The notes beneath the pieces are model-generated. The model saw only the letters and a program-made list of their open reading frames with translations, was not told where the DNA came from and ran no database searches. A stretch of 48,316 nucleotides of DNA from contig CAJUAH010000031.1 of NCBI GenBank assembly GCA_910584375.1, positions 1 to 48,316 on the forward strand, read 5' to 3'. Positions within the stretch are counted from its first letter, which is position 1, and each line of letters begins with the position of its first letter. A program made the translations under genes and the position numbers. Of this stretch, positions 1 through 10,297 are shown piece after piece. Source of the stretch: an uncultured Acetatifactor sp. (GTDB taxonomy: Bacteria > Bacillota > Clostridia > Lachnospirales > Lachnospiraceae).

Positions 1-42
1 GATTTTTATTATATCTCATTAGCCACTCCCGTTACAACTTTA

Positions 43-819
43 TTATAGCACTTCACTGAGCAAATTACTGCTTTCAACTAACTGCTCACTTGTAGCCGCT
101 AATTCTTCGGCAGAAGCACTTTCGTTCTCAGATACCTGTGAGAGTGATAAACCCGCTGTCTGCAGGTTTTCGGATAATGACTGTACGGCCAACAGAATAC
201 TTGTAACATGTTCGCTGTTCTTTTCCAATTCGTCTTTTTTTGCATTTACTAAGAAATGAGAAACAAAGAAAACGAAAATCAGTAAGCCTGTCAGGGACAG
301 TACGAGAGCAACTAAACACATGATCGTATCCGTAAGGAATAACTCATCCTTGACCGGCAGAAGATCCGTTCCACGAATAATCCAACCAATAAACAGTGAA
401 ACCATACAAGTCAAACCGCTGATAAGCAGCAGTTTAATATCCAGAAAGAACGCTACCAAGATAAGGAAAAAGAACAAAAATCCCCAAAAAGTTCTGGTTG
501 GAAGCATATACAACAGATAGTTCCATTGTACAACCAATATAACTATTGAAAAGAGTTTGCCAATTCGTAATCTGCCTTCTTTTAAATATCCGTCTTTGTC
601 AAATGAGGATCTTACGATCAGTATTGCGGTAACAAAAAAAGTCAAATCCATAATACCTAAACCGATCGTTGCAAGCCATGGAACCGTAGGATATAATCCT
701 AACAGTTTTTCCGTATTAAACATAACAGTAGCGCACATGCAGGCACATACCAATATAATAAGTCCCCACTTAAACACCGTAGATAAATACACCTCTACCG
801 CCGTTCTCTTTTTGTTCAT
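43..819 (-). pseudogene. Chemoreceptor-like membrane protein, C-terminally truncated
   Basis: The N-terminal ~200 residues form about six hydrophobic segments. They are followed by a short cytoplasmic helix containing the start of a methyl-accepting chemotaxis signalling domain (SASAEELAATSEQL). The protein stops at about 258 residues, just after this motif, whereas chemoreceptors of this type continue for a further 200 or more residues through the CheA/CheW-binding hairpin tip. The ATG at 819 is chosen because TAGGAGGTC lies 7 bases upstream; an in-frame extension to 858 lacks such a site. After the TAA stop the remaining 42 bases show stops in the relevant frames and no recognisable continuation. 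I infer a truncated, probably non-signalling receptor. The alternative is a genuine short membrane protein with a receptor-like tail. No chemotaxis genes are visible nearby. Confidence 0.6.
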
Positions 820-1165
820 AAATAATAGACCTCCTAAGACTCGTATAATTTGTCCCACATCCTATGGGTACTTTTTCTGCTAAGACCTTGCTTTTCAAAA
901 TGCCCGACTGGGTGCTCATAATAAATTATGCCAGCCCGATATATACGTCTGCCCTCCTTCGCAAAATATTTACATATGCGTCAGCAGCGTATTCCTGCTG
1001 CGCGCCGTACCTCAAAAAGCCGCCCATGTATTTCCGGCGTATCACTTTGATTATACCATGGCTGACTTTATTTTCAAGTATCGGTTAGTGAAATTGCATT
1101 GCCGAAATGTAGAGGTGGCGGCTATAGCCGGACAGGCAAATAGCAGGGAGTGATAGAAGGATTTT
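820..1165. other. Intergenic region without a gene
   Basis: No supported coding region is visible in these ~350 bases. A 14-base perfect palindrome (CATAATAAATTATG, 917-930) sits within a longer imperfect inverted repeat (about 911-937), and a CGGCTATAGCCG palindrome lies near 1120. No convincing terminator for the ANTAR gene or promoter for the receptor-like gene could be assigned. Confidence 0.5.
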
Positions 1166-1750
1166 TTACGAGTAGGTGCGTATGATCTCTTCGGCCACCC
1201 GGCGTTTGGAGACGCACATGTCCATGGCCTGTTTTTCGATATAGCGATGGGCCTGGGGCTCATCCATTTTAAGTTCGCTGATCAATAGCCATTTTGCCCG
1301 GTTCACGAGACGGATCTCCTCCATTTTATCCTCGATGGACAGGGTCTTCTTTTCTATTTTGCGCAGACGTTCCCGGGCGCTGGCCATCCAGCCCAGCGCC
1401 AGCAGCAGTGATTGCCGGGAGATGGGCCTGGACAGGGTGAAGACCCCGTGGACGACTACCTTGTCGTAGACACTGATATAGGATTCGGACTTTACCAGCA
1501 GCAGAACCACCGTTCCGCTTACGGCGCAGGCGTCGATGGCCAGCCGCGTGCCCGGGTCATCGGGCAGGGGAGAATTGACGATCACAAAGTCATAATGTCG
1601 CTCCGCCAGCATTCTTTTAGCCGTACTGATGCTGGAGACTGTCTGAACCGGGGAATAGGAGGCCTCGGGGAGCAGTGACGCCAGGGCTGAGTTGAAATTG
1701 TCCATAGCGGAAACCACCAAAACGCTGTATACATGTTGCTCCAGACTCAT
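1166..1750 (-). CDS. ANTAR-domain RNA-binding response regulator (NitR-like)
   Basis: A 194-residue protein. Residues ~8-125 resemble a degenerate receiver fold (VLVVSAMDNF, then VIVNSPLPDDPGT where the phospho-acceptor region would be). Residues ~135-194 form an ANTAR module: a coiled helix (IEDKMEEIRLVNRAKWLLI) followed by the three-helix bundle with MDEPQAHRYIEKQAMD and the basic stretch SKRRVAEEII. ANTAR proteins bind two-hairpin hexaloop RNAs and prevent transcription termination. The start is supported by GGAGGAGGGG 7 bases upstream. The gene lies directly downstream of a glutamine synthetase gene on the same strand, the same order as the glnA-nitR pair described in Clostridium saccharobutylicum. 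Residue spacing at the usual phosphorylation site is atypical, so it may be a pseudo-receiver. By inference it controls one or both glutamine synthetases here. Confidence 0.85.
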   Translation of the reverse strand: MSLEQHVYSVLVVSAMDNFNSALASLLPEASYSPVQTVSSISTAKRMLAERHYDFVIVNSPLPDDPGTRLAIDACAVSGTVVLLLVKSESYISVYDKVVVHGVFTLSRPISRQSLLLALGWMASARERLRKIEKKTLSIEDKMEEIRLVNRAKWLLISELKMDEPQAHRYIEKQAMDMCVSKRRVAEEIIRTYS

Positions 1751-1815
1751 ACTATTTCCCCTCCTCCCGCTGTATTATGCAGATAGACTTATACCGTGCA
1801 AACTTATTCTATGGC

Positions 1816-1871
1816 GGATACGGCGCCCCGCCCGTGTAACCGGGGCTGGCGGGCCGATCAAGGCTGTATCC
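1816..1871 (-). promoter_or_regulatory. GC-rich hairpin between glutamine synthetase and ANTAR gene
   Basis: Outer arms GGATAC (1816-1821) and GTATCC (1866-1871) enclose GCCCCG and CGGGGC, so the transcript crossing from the synthetase to the ANTAR gene can form a strong stem. There is no T-run after it on the minus strand, so it is not an ordinary terminator. It may set relative expression of the two genes or be a processing site. Confidence 0.4.
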
Positions 1872-1883
1872 GTGTGATGCCGT

Positions 1884-3095
1884 TTATTTTCCGCAGTAGG
1901 CGTCCAGGATGGCAGCAGGTATGCGTTTTTTTATAAAGTCGCTTTCTCCTGCTATCCGGCGTGCGCTCTCCAGATTGACGGGCAACTGCTGTAATGCGCT
2001 TAGGAGCTCCGGTTTTGCCGTATACAGGTTGCAATCAGTAGCCCCAGGCAATTCCCTGCCGACAGTTATGCCGCCCAGCCCAGCCTGAATAAGCAACGCA
2101 AAGGCCAGATAGGGATTGGCGCAGGGGTCGGGAGAACGCAGTTCTGCCCGTGGATTCCCGCCTGCCAGCGCAGGCATACGGATCAGCTGGGAGCGGTTCT
2201 CCGCGGACCAGGAGATGTATCGGGGAGCCTTGTCGCTGCCGAAACGCGCATAGGAATTTTCCGTAGGGTTCAGGAACAGCGTCATCTCCCGTATCTTGGC
2301 CATGATACCGGCGATCGCGGCGCTTAAGGGAGCGTTCACATCCCCCGTATTTACGGATATATTGATATGGAATCCGTTTCCCGGCCTGTCGGGCAGGGGT
2401 TTTGCGCTGAAATCCGCAGCCAAACCGTTTCTGTGCGCCACAATCCGTGCCACGTTCTGAAATGTCATGGCGTTGTCGGCGGCGGTGAGAGCGTCCGAGT
2501 ACCGGAAGTCGATCTCGTTCTGACCGGGTCCTTCCTCATGGTGGGAGCTTTCCGGCCGGATGCCCATCTGCTCCAGCGTGAGACAGATCTCCCGGCGGAT
2601 ATTTTCGCCTCTGTCATCGGGGGCGATATCCATGTATCCCGCGCTGTCATAAGGAGTCTTGGTGGCTCTCCCGTTCTCATCCAATGTAAACAGGTAAAAT
2701 TCCTGCTCCGCTCCAAAATCAAAGCGAAGATTGCATTTTTCCGCATCCTCTATGGCCTGCTTGAGCAGACTTCTGGTATCGCACTCAAAGGGGCTGCCGT
2801 CAGGGTAGGAGATCCGGCTGAACATGCGTACCACCCTGCCGTGCTCCGGCCTCCAGGGCAGCTGCATCAGCGTATCCGGCTCCGGGTGGAGCAGCAGATC
2901 CGAATGGGCCTCATCCCCGAATCCGGCCACGGAGGAAGCGTCAAAAGCGATACCGTGCTTAAAGGCTCTGGGCAATTCCTGAGGCATGATGGAGATGTTC
3001 TTCTGCCTGCCAAACACATCACAGAAGGCCAGACGTATGAACTTCACGTCCTCCTCCTCTACATACTGCACAACCTCCTGCGCCGAATACTTCAT
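1884..3095 (-). CDS. glnA: Type I glutamine synthetase, short form
   Basis: ATP-dependent amidation of glutamate with ammonia to glutamine. The 403 residues contain the beta-grasp N-terminal domain with FDASSVAGFG (51-60) and the catalytic domain: GAEQEFYLF (128-136) with metal-binding acids, HHEEGPGQNEIDF (185-197), GNGFHINIS (239-247) with the catalytic metal His, and NRSQLIRMP (300-308) followed by ELRSPDPCANPYL. It is about 40 residues shorter than common clostridial GlnA (about 440). The adenylylation-loop tyrosine typical of GSI-beta is not evident, so it belongs near the alpha-type or GlnA-like branch. The ATG at 3095 has GTGAGGAAAG upstream. It is transcribed away from the type III synthetase and followed by the ANTAR gene. 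Glutamylpolyamine-type activity within this superfamily is an alternative, but the neighbours favour glutamine synthesis. Confidence 0.85.
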   Translation of the reverse strand: MKYSAQEVVQYVEEEDVKFIRLAFCDVFGRQKNISIMPQELPRAFKHGIAFDASSVAGFGDEAHSDLLLHPEPDTLMQLPWRPEHGRVVRMFSRISYPDGSPFECDTRSLLKQAIEDAEKCNLRFDFGAEQEFYLFTLDENGRATKTPYDSAGYMDIAPDDRGENIRREICLTLEQMGIRPESSHHEEGPGQNEIDFRYSDALTAADNAMTFQNVARIVAHRNGLAADFSAKPLPDRPGNGFHINISVNTGDVNAPLSAAIAGIMAKIREMTLFLNPTENSYARFGSDKAPRYISWSAENRSQLIRMPALAGGNPRAELRSPDPCANPYLAFALLIQAGLGGITVGRELPGATDCNLYTAKPELLSALQQLPVNLESARRIAGESDFIKKRIPAAILDAYCGK

Positions 3096-3132
3096 AATCT
3101 TTCCTCACTTTCCCCTGTCTGTTACTTGCCGA

Positions 3133-3188
3133 CAGGGCGCTCATTTCGGCACAAAAACAAAATTGGTTTCGCACCAAAATGAACGCCC
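3133..3188 (-). promoter_or_regulatory. Long hairpin in glnA leader
   Basis: On the minus strand the arms AGGGCGTTCATTTTGG and CCGAAATGAGCGCCCT pair over 16 positions with only two G-U wobbles and no mismatch; on the plus strand the same positions would be A-C mismatches. This strand bias suggests the structure acts in the minus-strand RNA, the leader of glnA. No U-run follows, so it is not a simple terminator. Confidence 0.55.
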
Positions 3189-3204
3189 TTGCTCATTTAT
3201 CAGT

Positions 3205-3233
3205 ACTTTACACCGTGCCCCTACATTTGTCAA
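3205..3233 (-). promoter_or_regulatory. Promoter for glnA (minus strand)
   Basis: Read on the minus strand, TTGACA (3228-3233) is separated by 17 bases from TAAAGT (3205-3210). This predicts transcription starting near 3198 and a leader of about 100 bases containing the 16-bp hairpin. Confidence 0.6.
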
Positions 3234-3280
3234 GTCCCGATTGCAGCCGCCGATTCTCCGCTCCATTTTAAAAACAGTAC

Positions 3281-3309
3281 TTGACAAATCTTTTGTCGTG
3301 GTGCATAAT
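3281..3309 (+). promoter_or_regulatory. Promoter for type III glutamine synthetase operon
   Basis: TTGACA (3281-3286), a 17-base spacer and CATAAT (3304-3309) make a near-consensus sigma-A promoter. The predicted start near 3316 leaves only about ten bases before a terminator hairpin. It is divergent to, and shares the TTGACAAAT sequence with, the glnA promoter 50 bases away. Confidence 0.75.
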
Positions 3310-3325
3310 GCAGGATATGAAAGGC

Positions 3326-3368
3326 AAAGGCGTCTTTGAGTGATGTGCTCAAGGACGCCTTTTCTTTA
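3326..3368 (+). terminator. Intrinsic terminator/attenuator ahead of glnN
   Basis: Arms AAAGGCGTCTTTGAG and CTCAAGGACGCCTTT give a 15-bp stem with a single T-G wobble and a 7-base loop (TGATGTG), followed by TTTCTTT. It lies between a strong promoter and the type III synthetase ribosome binding site and no gene ends upstream on this strand, so it should act as a leader attenuator rather than as an end-of-gene terminator. Confidence 0.8.
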
Positions 3369-3397
3369 TGTATAGCAAAAAAGAGGAGGATCGTATT

Positions 3398-5494
<2,097 letters not shown>

Positions 5495-5546
5495 CAAATA
5501 TAAACGGTGGGTTACTGTCGTTTCAGTAAAATAACGGAGGTTCAAC

Positions 5547-7127
5547 ATGTGTTCGATCATGGGTTATTGCGGCAGTAACGCCGCCTTGGACAAATTTCGG
5601 AAAGGGTTCGACAGAACCCTTTCCAGAGGGCCGGACGACAGCCGGATCGTGGATACCGGGAAAGGGCTGCTTGGATTTCACAGGCTTGCCATCATGGGGC
5701 TTACCCCTGCGGGCATGCAGCCCTTCTCTCTGGGAAAAAGCTATCTGGTGTGCAACGGCGAGATATACGGATTTGAGAAAATAAGGGAGTCGCTCTCGGA
5801 TAAATACGCTTTCCAGAGCGACTCGGACTGCGAGATATTGCTGCCTCTGTACCGGGAATACGGCACGGAGATGTTTCGCATGCTGGACGCGGAGTTTGCC
5901 TGTATTCTCTATGACGGGGACACGCAGGAGTATATCGCCGCCCGGGATCCCATAGGCATCCGCCCCCTGTATTACGGATATGACCGGGAGGGGACGATCC
6001 TGTTTGCCAGCGAGGCCAAGAACCTGGTGGGGCTGTGCGGTGAGATCCGCCCCTTCCCGCCGGGGCATTATTACAAAAACGGAGAATTTGTCTGTTACCG
6101 GGATATGACCGAGGTGAAAGCTGTCTGTGAGGACGACCTGGAGACCGTATGCGGCAACATTCATGACAAGCTGGTGGCGGGCATTGAAAAGCGCCTGGTG
6201 GCGGACGCCAAGGTGGGCTTTCTGCTCTCCGGCGGGCTGGATTCCTCGCTGGTCTGCGCGGTGGCGGCCCGAAAGAGCGACGCGCCCATACGCACCTTTG
6301 CCATAGGCATGAGCGAGGATGCCATCGACCTGAAATATGCCAAAGAGGTGGCGGACTATATCGGCAGCCAGCACACGGAAGTCATTATCGCCAAAGAGGA
6401 TGTATTGGCCGCGCTGGAGGAAGTGGTGTACCTGCTGGGCACTTATGATATCACCACGATCCGGGCCAGCATCGGCATGTATCTGGTCTGCAAGGCCATC
6501 CATGAGCAGACGGATATCCGCGTCCTGCTCACAGGGGAGATCTCCGACGAACTCTTTGGGTACAAGTACACGGATTTTGCCCCCTCCGCGGAGGAGTTTC
6601 AGCGGGAGGCGGAAAAAAGGATTCGGGAACTGCATATGTACGACGTGCTGCGGGCGGACCGCTGCATCTCCGTGAACTCTCTGGAGGCCCGGGTGCCTTT
6701 TGGAGATCTGGACTTTGTGGAGTATGTGATGGCTGTGGATCCGGAGAAAAAGCTGAATACCTACGGCAAGGGAAAATATCTGCTGCGCCATGCCTTTGAA
6801 AAGGGCGGGTATCTGCCGGAGGATATCCTGTGGCGGGAAAAAGCCGCGTTCTCCGACGCGGTGGGGCATTCCATGGTGGATCACTTAAAGAAATATGCGG
6901 AGGATTTCTATACGGCGGAAGAATACGAGGAAAGGCGTGCAGCCTACGGTCATGCCAGGCCGTTCACCAAAGAGTCCCTGCTGTACCGGGAGATCTTTGA
7001 AAAGTATTATCCGGGGCAGAGCGGGATGGTGGCGGATTTCTGGATGCCCAACAAGTCCTGGGAGGGATGCGATGTGAACGACCCTTCCGCCCGGGTGCTG
7101 GCCAACTACGGAGCCAGCGGAGAATAA
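5547..7127 (+). CDS. asnB: Asparagine synthase (glutamine-hydrolysing)
   Basis: Converts aspartate, glutamine and ATP to asparagine and glutamate. Cys2 (MCSIMGYCG) is the class II amidotransferase nucleophile, exposed after Met removal. The glutaminase domain spans about residues 2-190, with YIAARDPIGIRPLYYG marking its end. The synthetase domain carries the PP-loop LSGGLDSS (227-234), and GEISDELFGYKYT is the conserved downstream pyrophosphate-binding region. At 526 residues it is close to the E. coli AsnB length. The start has GGAGG 7 bases upstream. It sits 52 bases after glnN and 51 before pyrG, consistent with one transcript in which the first gene makes glutamine and this one consumes it. 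Confidence 0.95.
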   Translation: MCSIMGYCGSNAALDKFRKGFDRTLSRGPDDSRIVDTGKGLLGFHRLAIMGLTPAGMQPFSLGKSYLVCNGEIYGFEKIRESLSDKYAFQSDSDCEILLPLYREYGTEMFRMLDAEFACILYDGDTQEYIAARDPIGIRPLYYGYDREGTILFASEAKNLVGLCGEIRPFPPGHYYKNGEFVCYRDMTEVKAVCEDDLETVCGNIHDKLVAGIEKRLVADAKVGFLLSGGLDSSLVCAVAARKSDAPIRTFAIGMSEDAIDLKYAKEVADYIGSQHTEVIIAKEDVLAALEEVVYLLGTYDITTIRASIGMYLVCKAIHEQTDIRVLLTGEISDELFGYKYTDFAPSAEEFQREAEKRIRELHMYDVLRADRCISVNSLEARVPFGDLDFVEYVMAVDPEKKLNTYGKGKYLLRHAFEKGGYLPEDILWREKAAFSDAVGHSMVDHLKKYAEDFYTAEEYEERRAAYGHARPFTKESLLYREIFEKYYPGQSGMVADFWMPNKSWEGCDVNDPSARVLANYGASGE

Positions 7128-7178
7128 GGGGAGCGCGGTATCGCAGGCCAGCCTGTGATATGCGGGAAAGAGGATCAT

Positions 7179-8780
7179 ATGACAAAGTATATCTTTATCA
7201 CAGGCGGCGTGGTATCGGGATTGGGTAAGGGCATCACGGCGGCGTCTCTGGGCAGGCTCCTCAAGGCCAGAGGGCTGAAAGTGGCGGCGCAGAAACTGGA
7301 CCCATACATCAATGTGGATCCCGGAACCATGAGCCCCTACCAGCACGGCGAGGTGTATGTCACCGAGGACGGGACGGAGACGGATCTGGATCTGGGCCAT
7401 TATGAGCGCTTTATCGACGAGGATCTGAACCGGTACTCCAATCTCACCACCGGCAAGGTCTACTGGAATGTGCTGAACAAGGAGCGCAGGGGAGAATACC
7501 TGGGCTCCACGGTGCAGGTGATTCCCCATATCACCGACGAGATCAAGGAGTTTGTCTACAGCGTGGGAAAAAAGACCGACGCGGACGTGGTCATCACCGA
7601 GATCGGCGGTACGATCGGGGATATTGAATCCCAGCCCTTTATCGAGGCGGTGCGCCAGATCTCTCTTGAGGTGGGCAGGGAGAACAGCCTGTTTATCCAT
7701 GTGACATTGGTGCCGTTTTTGCGGGGCTCGGATGAACACAAATCCAAACCTACCCAGCACTCCGTCAAGGAATTGCAGGGTATGGGCATCCATCCCAACC
7801 TGATCGTGCTGCGCTGCGACGAACCCCTGGAGGAGGGAATCTTCAAAAAGATATCCCTGTTTTGCAATGTCAAGTTGGACTGTGTGATAGAAAACATCAC
7901 CCTGCCCAATCTCTACGAGGCGCCGCTGATGCTGGAAAAGTCCGGTTTTTCCACGGTGGTCTGCCGGGAACTGGGCATAGACGCCCCGGAGCCGGAGCTG
8001 GGAGAGTGGACGAGGATGGTGGAGCAGAGCCGCCACCCGGAGAAAAATGTACAGATCGGTCTGGTGGGCAAATACATGGGACTGCACGACGCCTATCTGT
8101 CGGTGGCGGAGGCGCTGCGCCACGCCGGATTTTTTCATCGGGTTCATGTGGAGATCCACTGGATCGACTCGGAAGAGCTGACGGCGGATAATTATAAGGA
8201 GAGGCTAAAAGAGCTGGACGGCATACTGGTGCCGGGGGGATTTGGCAGCCGGGGCATCGAGGGCATGATCCTGGCGGCAAGGTACGCCAGGGAGCAGGGG
8301 CTCCCCTATTTTGGCATCTGCCTGGGAATGCAGATCGCGGTGACGGAGTATGCCAGGAATGTGGCGGGCATCAGGGACGCCAACTCCGGGGAGTTCGACG
8401 AGCAGTGCGTCCACAAGGTCATTGATTTCATGCCTGGGCAGAGCGGCGATATCGACAAGGGCGGCACGCTGCGGCTGGGGGCTTATCCCTGTGATATCCG
8501 GTCCGGCACCGCCATGGAGCGCTGCTATGGAACCCTTCATATCAGCGAGCGGCACAGACACCGCTATGAGTTCAACAATGATTACCGGCAGCTGTTGCAG
8601 GAAAAAGGGCTGACGCTCAGCGGTACTTCGCCGGACGGCAGGCTGGTGGAGACGGTGGAGCTGACAGAGCGTCCGTTCTATGTGGGCGTACAGTACCACC
8701 CCGAGTTCAAGAGCCGTCCCAACCGTCCCCACCCTCTGTTTGTGGGATTTATCGGGGCGGCGGCACAACATTGCGAGTAG
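7179..8780 (+). CDS. pyrG: CTP synthase
   Basis: Makes CTP from UTP, ATP and glutamine. The N-terminal synthase domain starts with TKYIFITGGVVSGLGKG, containing the P-loop. The C-terminal class I amidotransferase domain has the nucleophile elbow FGICLGMQ with Cys381 and the His/Glu pair in VQYHPEFKSRP. The ATG at 7179 gives the usual N-terminus and has AAAGAGGA upstream; an in-frame GTG eight codons earlier is unlikely. At 533 residues it has the normal family length. It is the third gene of the glutamine operon, with no terminator visible on either side. CTP synthases often have their own attenuation control in Bacilli, but no pyrG-type initial G-run is visible in this short intergenic gap. 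Confidence 0.97.
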   Translation: MTKYIFITGGVVSGLGKGITAASLGRLLKARGLKVAAQKLDPYINVDPGTMSPYQHGEVYVTEDGTETDLDLGHYERFIDEDLNRYSNLTTGKVYWNVLNKERRGEYLGSTVQVIPHITDEIKEFVYSVGKKTDADVVITEIGGTIGDIESQPFIEAVRQISLEVGRENSLFIHVTLVPFLRGSDEHKSKPTQHSVKELQGMGIHPNLIVLRCDEPLEEGIFKKISLFCNVKLDCVIENITLPNLYEAPLMLEKSGFSTVVCRELGIDAPEPELGEWTRMVEQSRHPEKNVQIGLVGKYMGLHDAYLSVAEALRHAGFFHRVHVEIHWIDSEELTADNYKERLKELDGILVPGGFGSRGIEGMILAARYAREQGLPYFGICLGMQIAVTEYARNVAGIRDANSGEFDEQCVHKVIDFMPGQSGDIDKGGTLRLGAYPCDIRSGTAMERCYGTLHISERHRHRYEFNNDYRQLLQEKGLTLSGTSPDGRLVETVELTERPFYVGVQYHPEFKSRPNRPHPLFVGFIGAAAQHCE

Positions 8781-8834
8781 TATATTTACCGGATCAGCGT
8801 TAAGGAATGAGCTTGTGACAGGCGGAGGCAGACT

Positions 8835-10274
8835 ATGAGTGTACATGAAGAATGCGGCGTGTTTGGCGTGATCAGCCCCTGCGCCGCGGATGTGGCGGGC
8901 ATGGCTTATTACGGGCTGTATGCCCTGCAGCACCGGGGACAGGAGAGCTGCGGTATCGTGATAAATGACGACGGGGTTTTTTCTTCCTACAAAGACCTGG
9001 GCCTGGTCAGCGAAGTGTTTACCTCGGATACGCTTTCCCGCCTGCCTCGGGGAAATATGGCGGTGGGACATGTGCGCTACGGCACTACGGGAGCCACCAA
9101 CCGCAACAACTGCCAGCCTATCGAGGTCAATCACCAGAAGGGTAAGATGGCGCTGGCCCACAACGGCAATCTCAGCAATGCCGCCGCTCTGCGCAACACC
9201 CTGGAACTCTCCGGAGCCATCTTCCATACCACCAGCGATACGGAAACTATCGCCTATATCGTCACCAGAGAGCGCCTTCGCACGCCCTCTATCGAGGATG
9301 CGCTGAGCGCCGCCATGGACAGCCTGGAGGGCGCTTATTCTCTGGTGCTGATGTCCGCCAGAAAGCTGATCTGTGCCAGAGATCCTTATGGGTTTCGTCC
9401 CCTGTGCTATGGGGTGACGCCGGAGGGGGTGTATGTGGCGGCCTCCGAGAGCTGCGCCCTGCATGCCGTGGGAGCCGAGTTTGTGCGGGATCTGGAGCCG
9501 GGGGAGATATTGGTGTTCGGGCCGGAGGGCGTGGTATCCCGCCGGGAACACTGCGAAAAGCAGCCGAAAAAACTCTGCGTATTTGAATACATATATTTTG
9601 CACGGCCGGATTCGGTGATAGACGGAGTGTCCGTCCACGGCGCAAGAATAGAGGCGGGAAAGATACTGGCCCGGCAGCACCCGGCGCAGGCCGACCTGGT
9701 GGTGGGCGTACCGGACTCGGGACTGGACGCGGCCCTGGGCTTTTCCATGGAATCCGGGATTCCCTATGGGATCGGACTGATAAAAAACAAATATATCGGC
9801 AGGACTTTTATTTCTCCCGGACAGAATGCCCGGCTGGATCAGGTGCGCATCAAGCTCAGCGCCATAGAAGAGAGCGTCAGAGGTAAGAGAGTGGTGCTGG
9901 TGGACGACTCCATCGTGCGGGGCACTACCAGCGGACGGATCGTGGGACTGCTGCGGGAGGCGGGCGCCAGGGAGATCCATATGCGGATATCCGCGCCGCC
10001 CTTTCTGCATCCCTGCTACTACGGCACGGACATAGATTCCCGGGAGCATCTGATCGCCTGCCATCACAGCGTGCAGGAGACGGCCCGGATCATCGGCGCG
10101 GACAGCCTGGGCTATCTGCCGGTGACACAGCTCCACGCCCTGGCTGGCGGCTGCGGCTATTGCAGCGCCTGCTTTGACGGGAGCTATCCCACATCCGTTC
10201 CCACAGATACCCGCAAGGACCGCTTTGAGCGGAAACTGTCGGAGAAGAAGGAAGAGCGGCAGTGCTCCAAATAG
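8835..10274 (+). CDS. purF: Amidophosphoribosyltransferase
   Basis: Transfers glutamine-derived ammonia to PRPP, the committed step of purine synthesis. The sequence begins MSVHEECGVFGV, so a six-residue propeptide precedes the catalytic Cys7, as in the Bacillus-type enzyme, which is cleaved to expose it. The PRPP-binding loop VVLVDDSIVRGTTSG begins at about residue 353. A Cys cluster near 440-446 (CGYCSAC) matches the iron-sulfur ligand region of the Bacillus-type enzyme. At 479 residues the length is normal. It is the last gene of the glnN-asnB-pyrG-purF run and meets an ankyrin gene convergently 23 bases later. No other pur genes are adjacent, so its place here fits glutamine-linked rather than purine-cluster organisation. 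Confidence 0.96.
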   Translation: MSVHEECGVFGVISPCAADVAGMAYYGLYALQHRGQESCGIVINDDGVFSSYKDLGLVSEVFTSDTLSRLPRGNMAVGHVRYGTTGATNRNNCQPIEVNHQKGKMALAHNGNLSNAAALRNTLELSGAIFHTTSDTETIAYIVTRERLRTPSIEDALSAAMDSLEGAYSLVLMSARKLICARDPYGFRPLCYGVTPEGVYVAASESCALHAVGAEFVRDLEPGEILVFGPEGVVSRREHCEKQPKKLCVFEYIYFARPDSVIDGVSVHGARIEAGKILARQHPAQADLVVGVPDSGLDAALGFSMESGIPYGIGLIKNKYIGRTFISPGQNARLDQVRIKLSAIEESVRGKRVVLVDDSIVRGTTSGRIVGLLREAGAREIHMRISAPPFLHPCYYGTDIDSREHLIACHHSVQETARIIGADSLGYLPVTQLHALAGGCGYCSACFDGSYPTSVPTDTRKDRFERKLSEKKEERQCSK

Positions 10275-10297
10275 TCGGATCACCGCGCTGCTGAGCG

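Noticed and set aside
3100..3200. Glutamine riboswitch upstream of glnA
   Set aside because: The conserved core of known glutamine riboswitches was not recognisable; only a long hairpin is present.
8205..10283. Minus-strand open frame (692 codons) opposite the pyrG end and purF
   Set aside because: Antisense shadow; both plus-strand genes are well supported.
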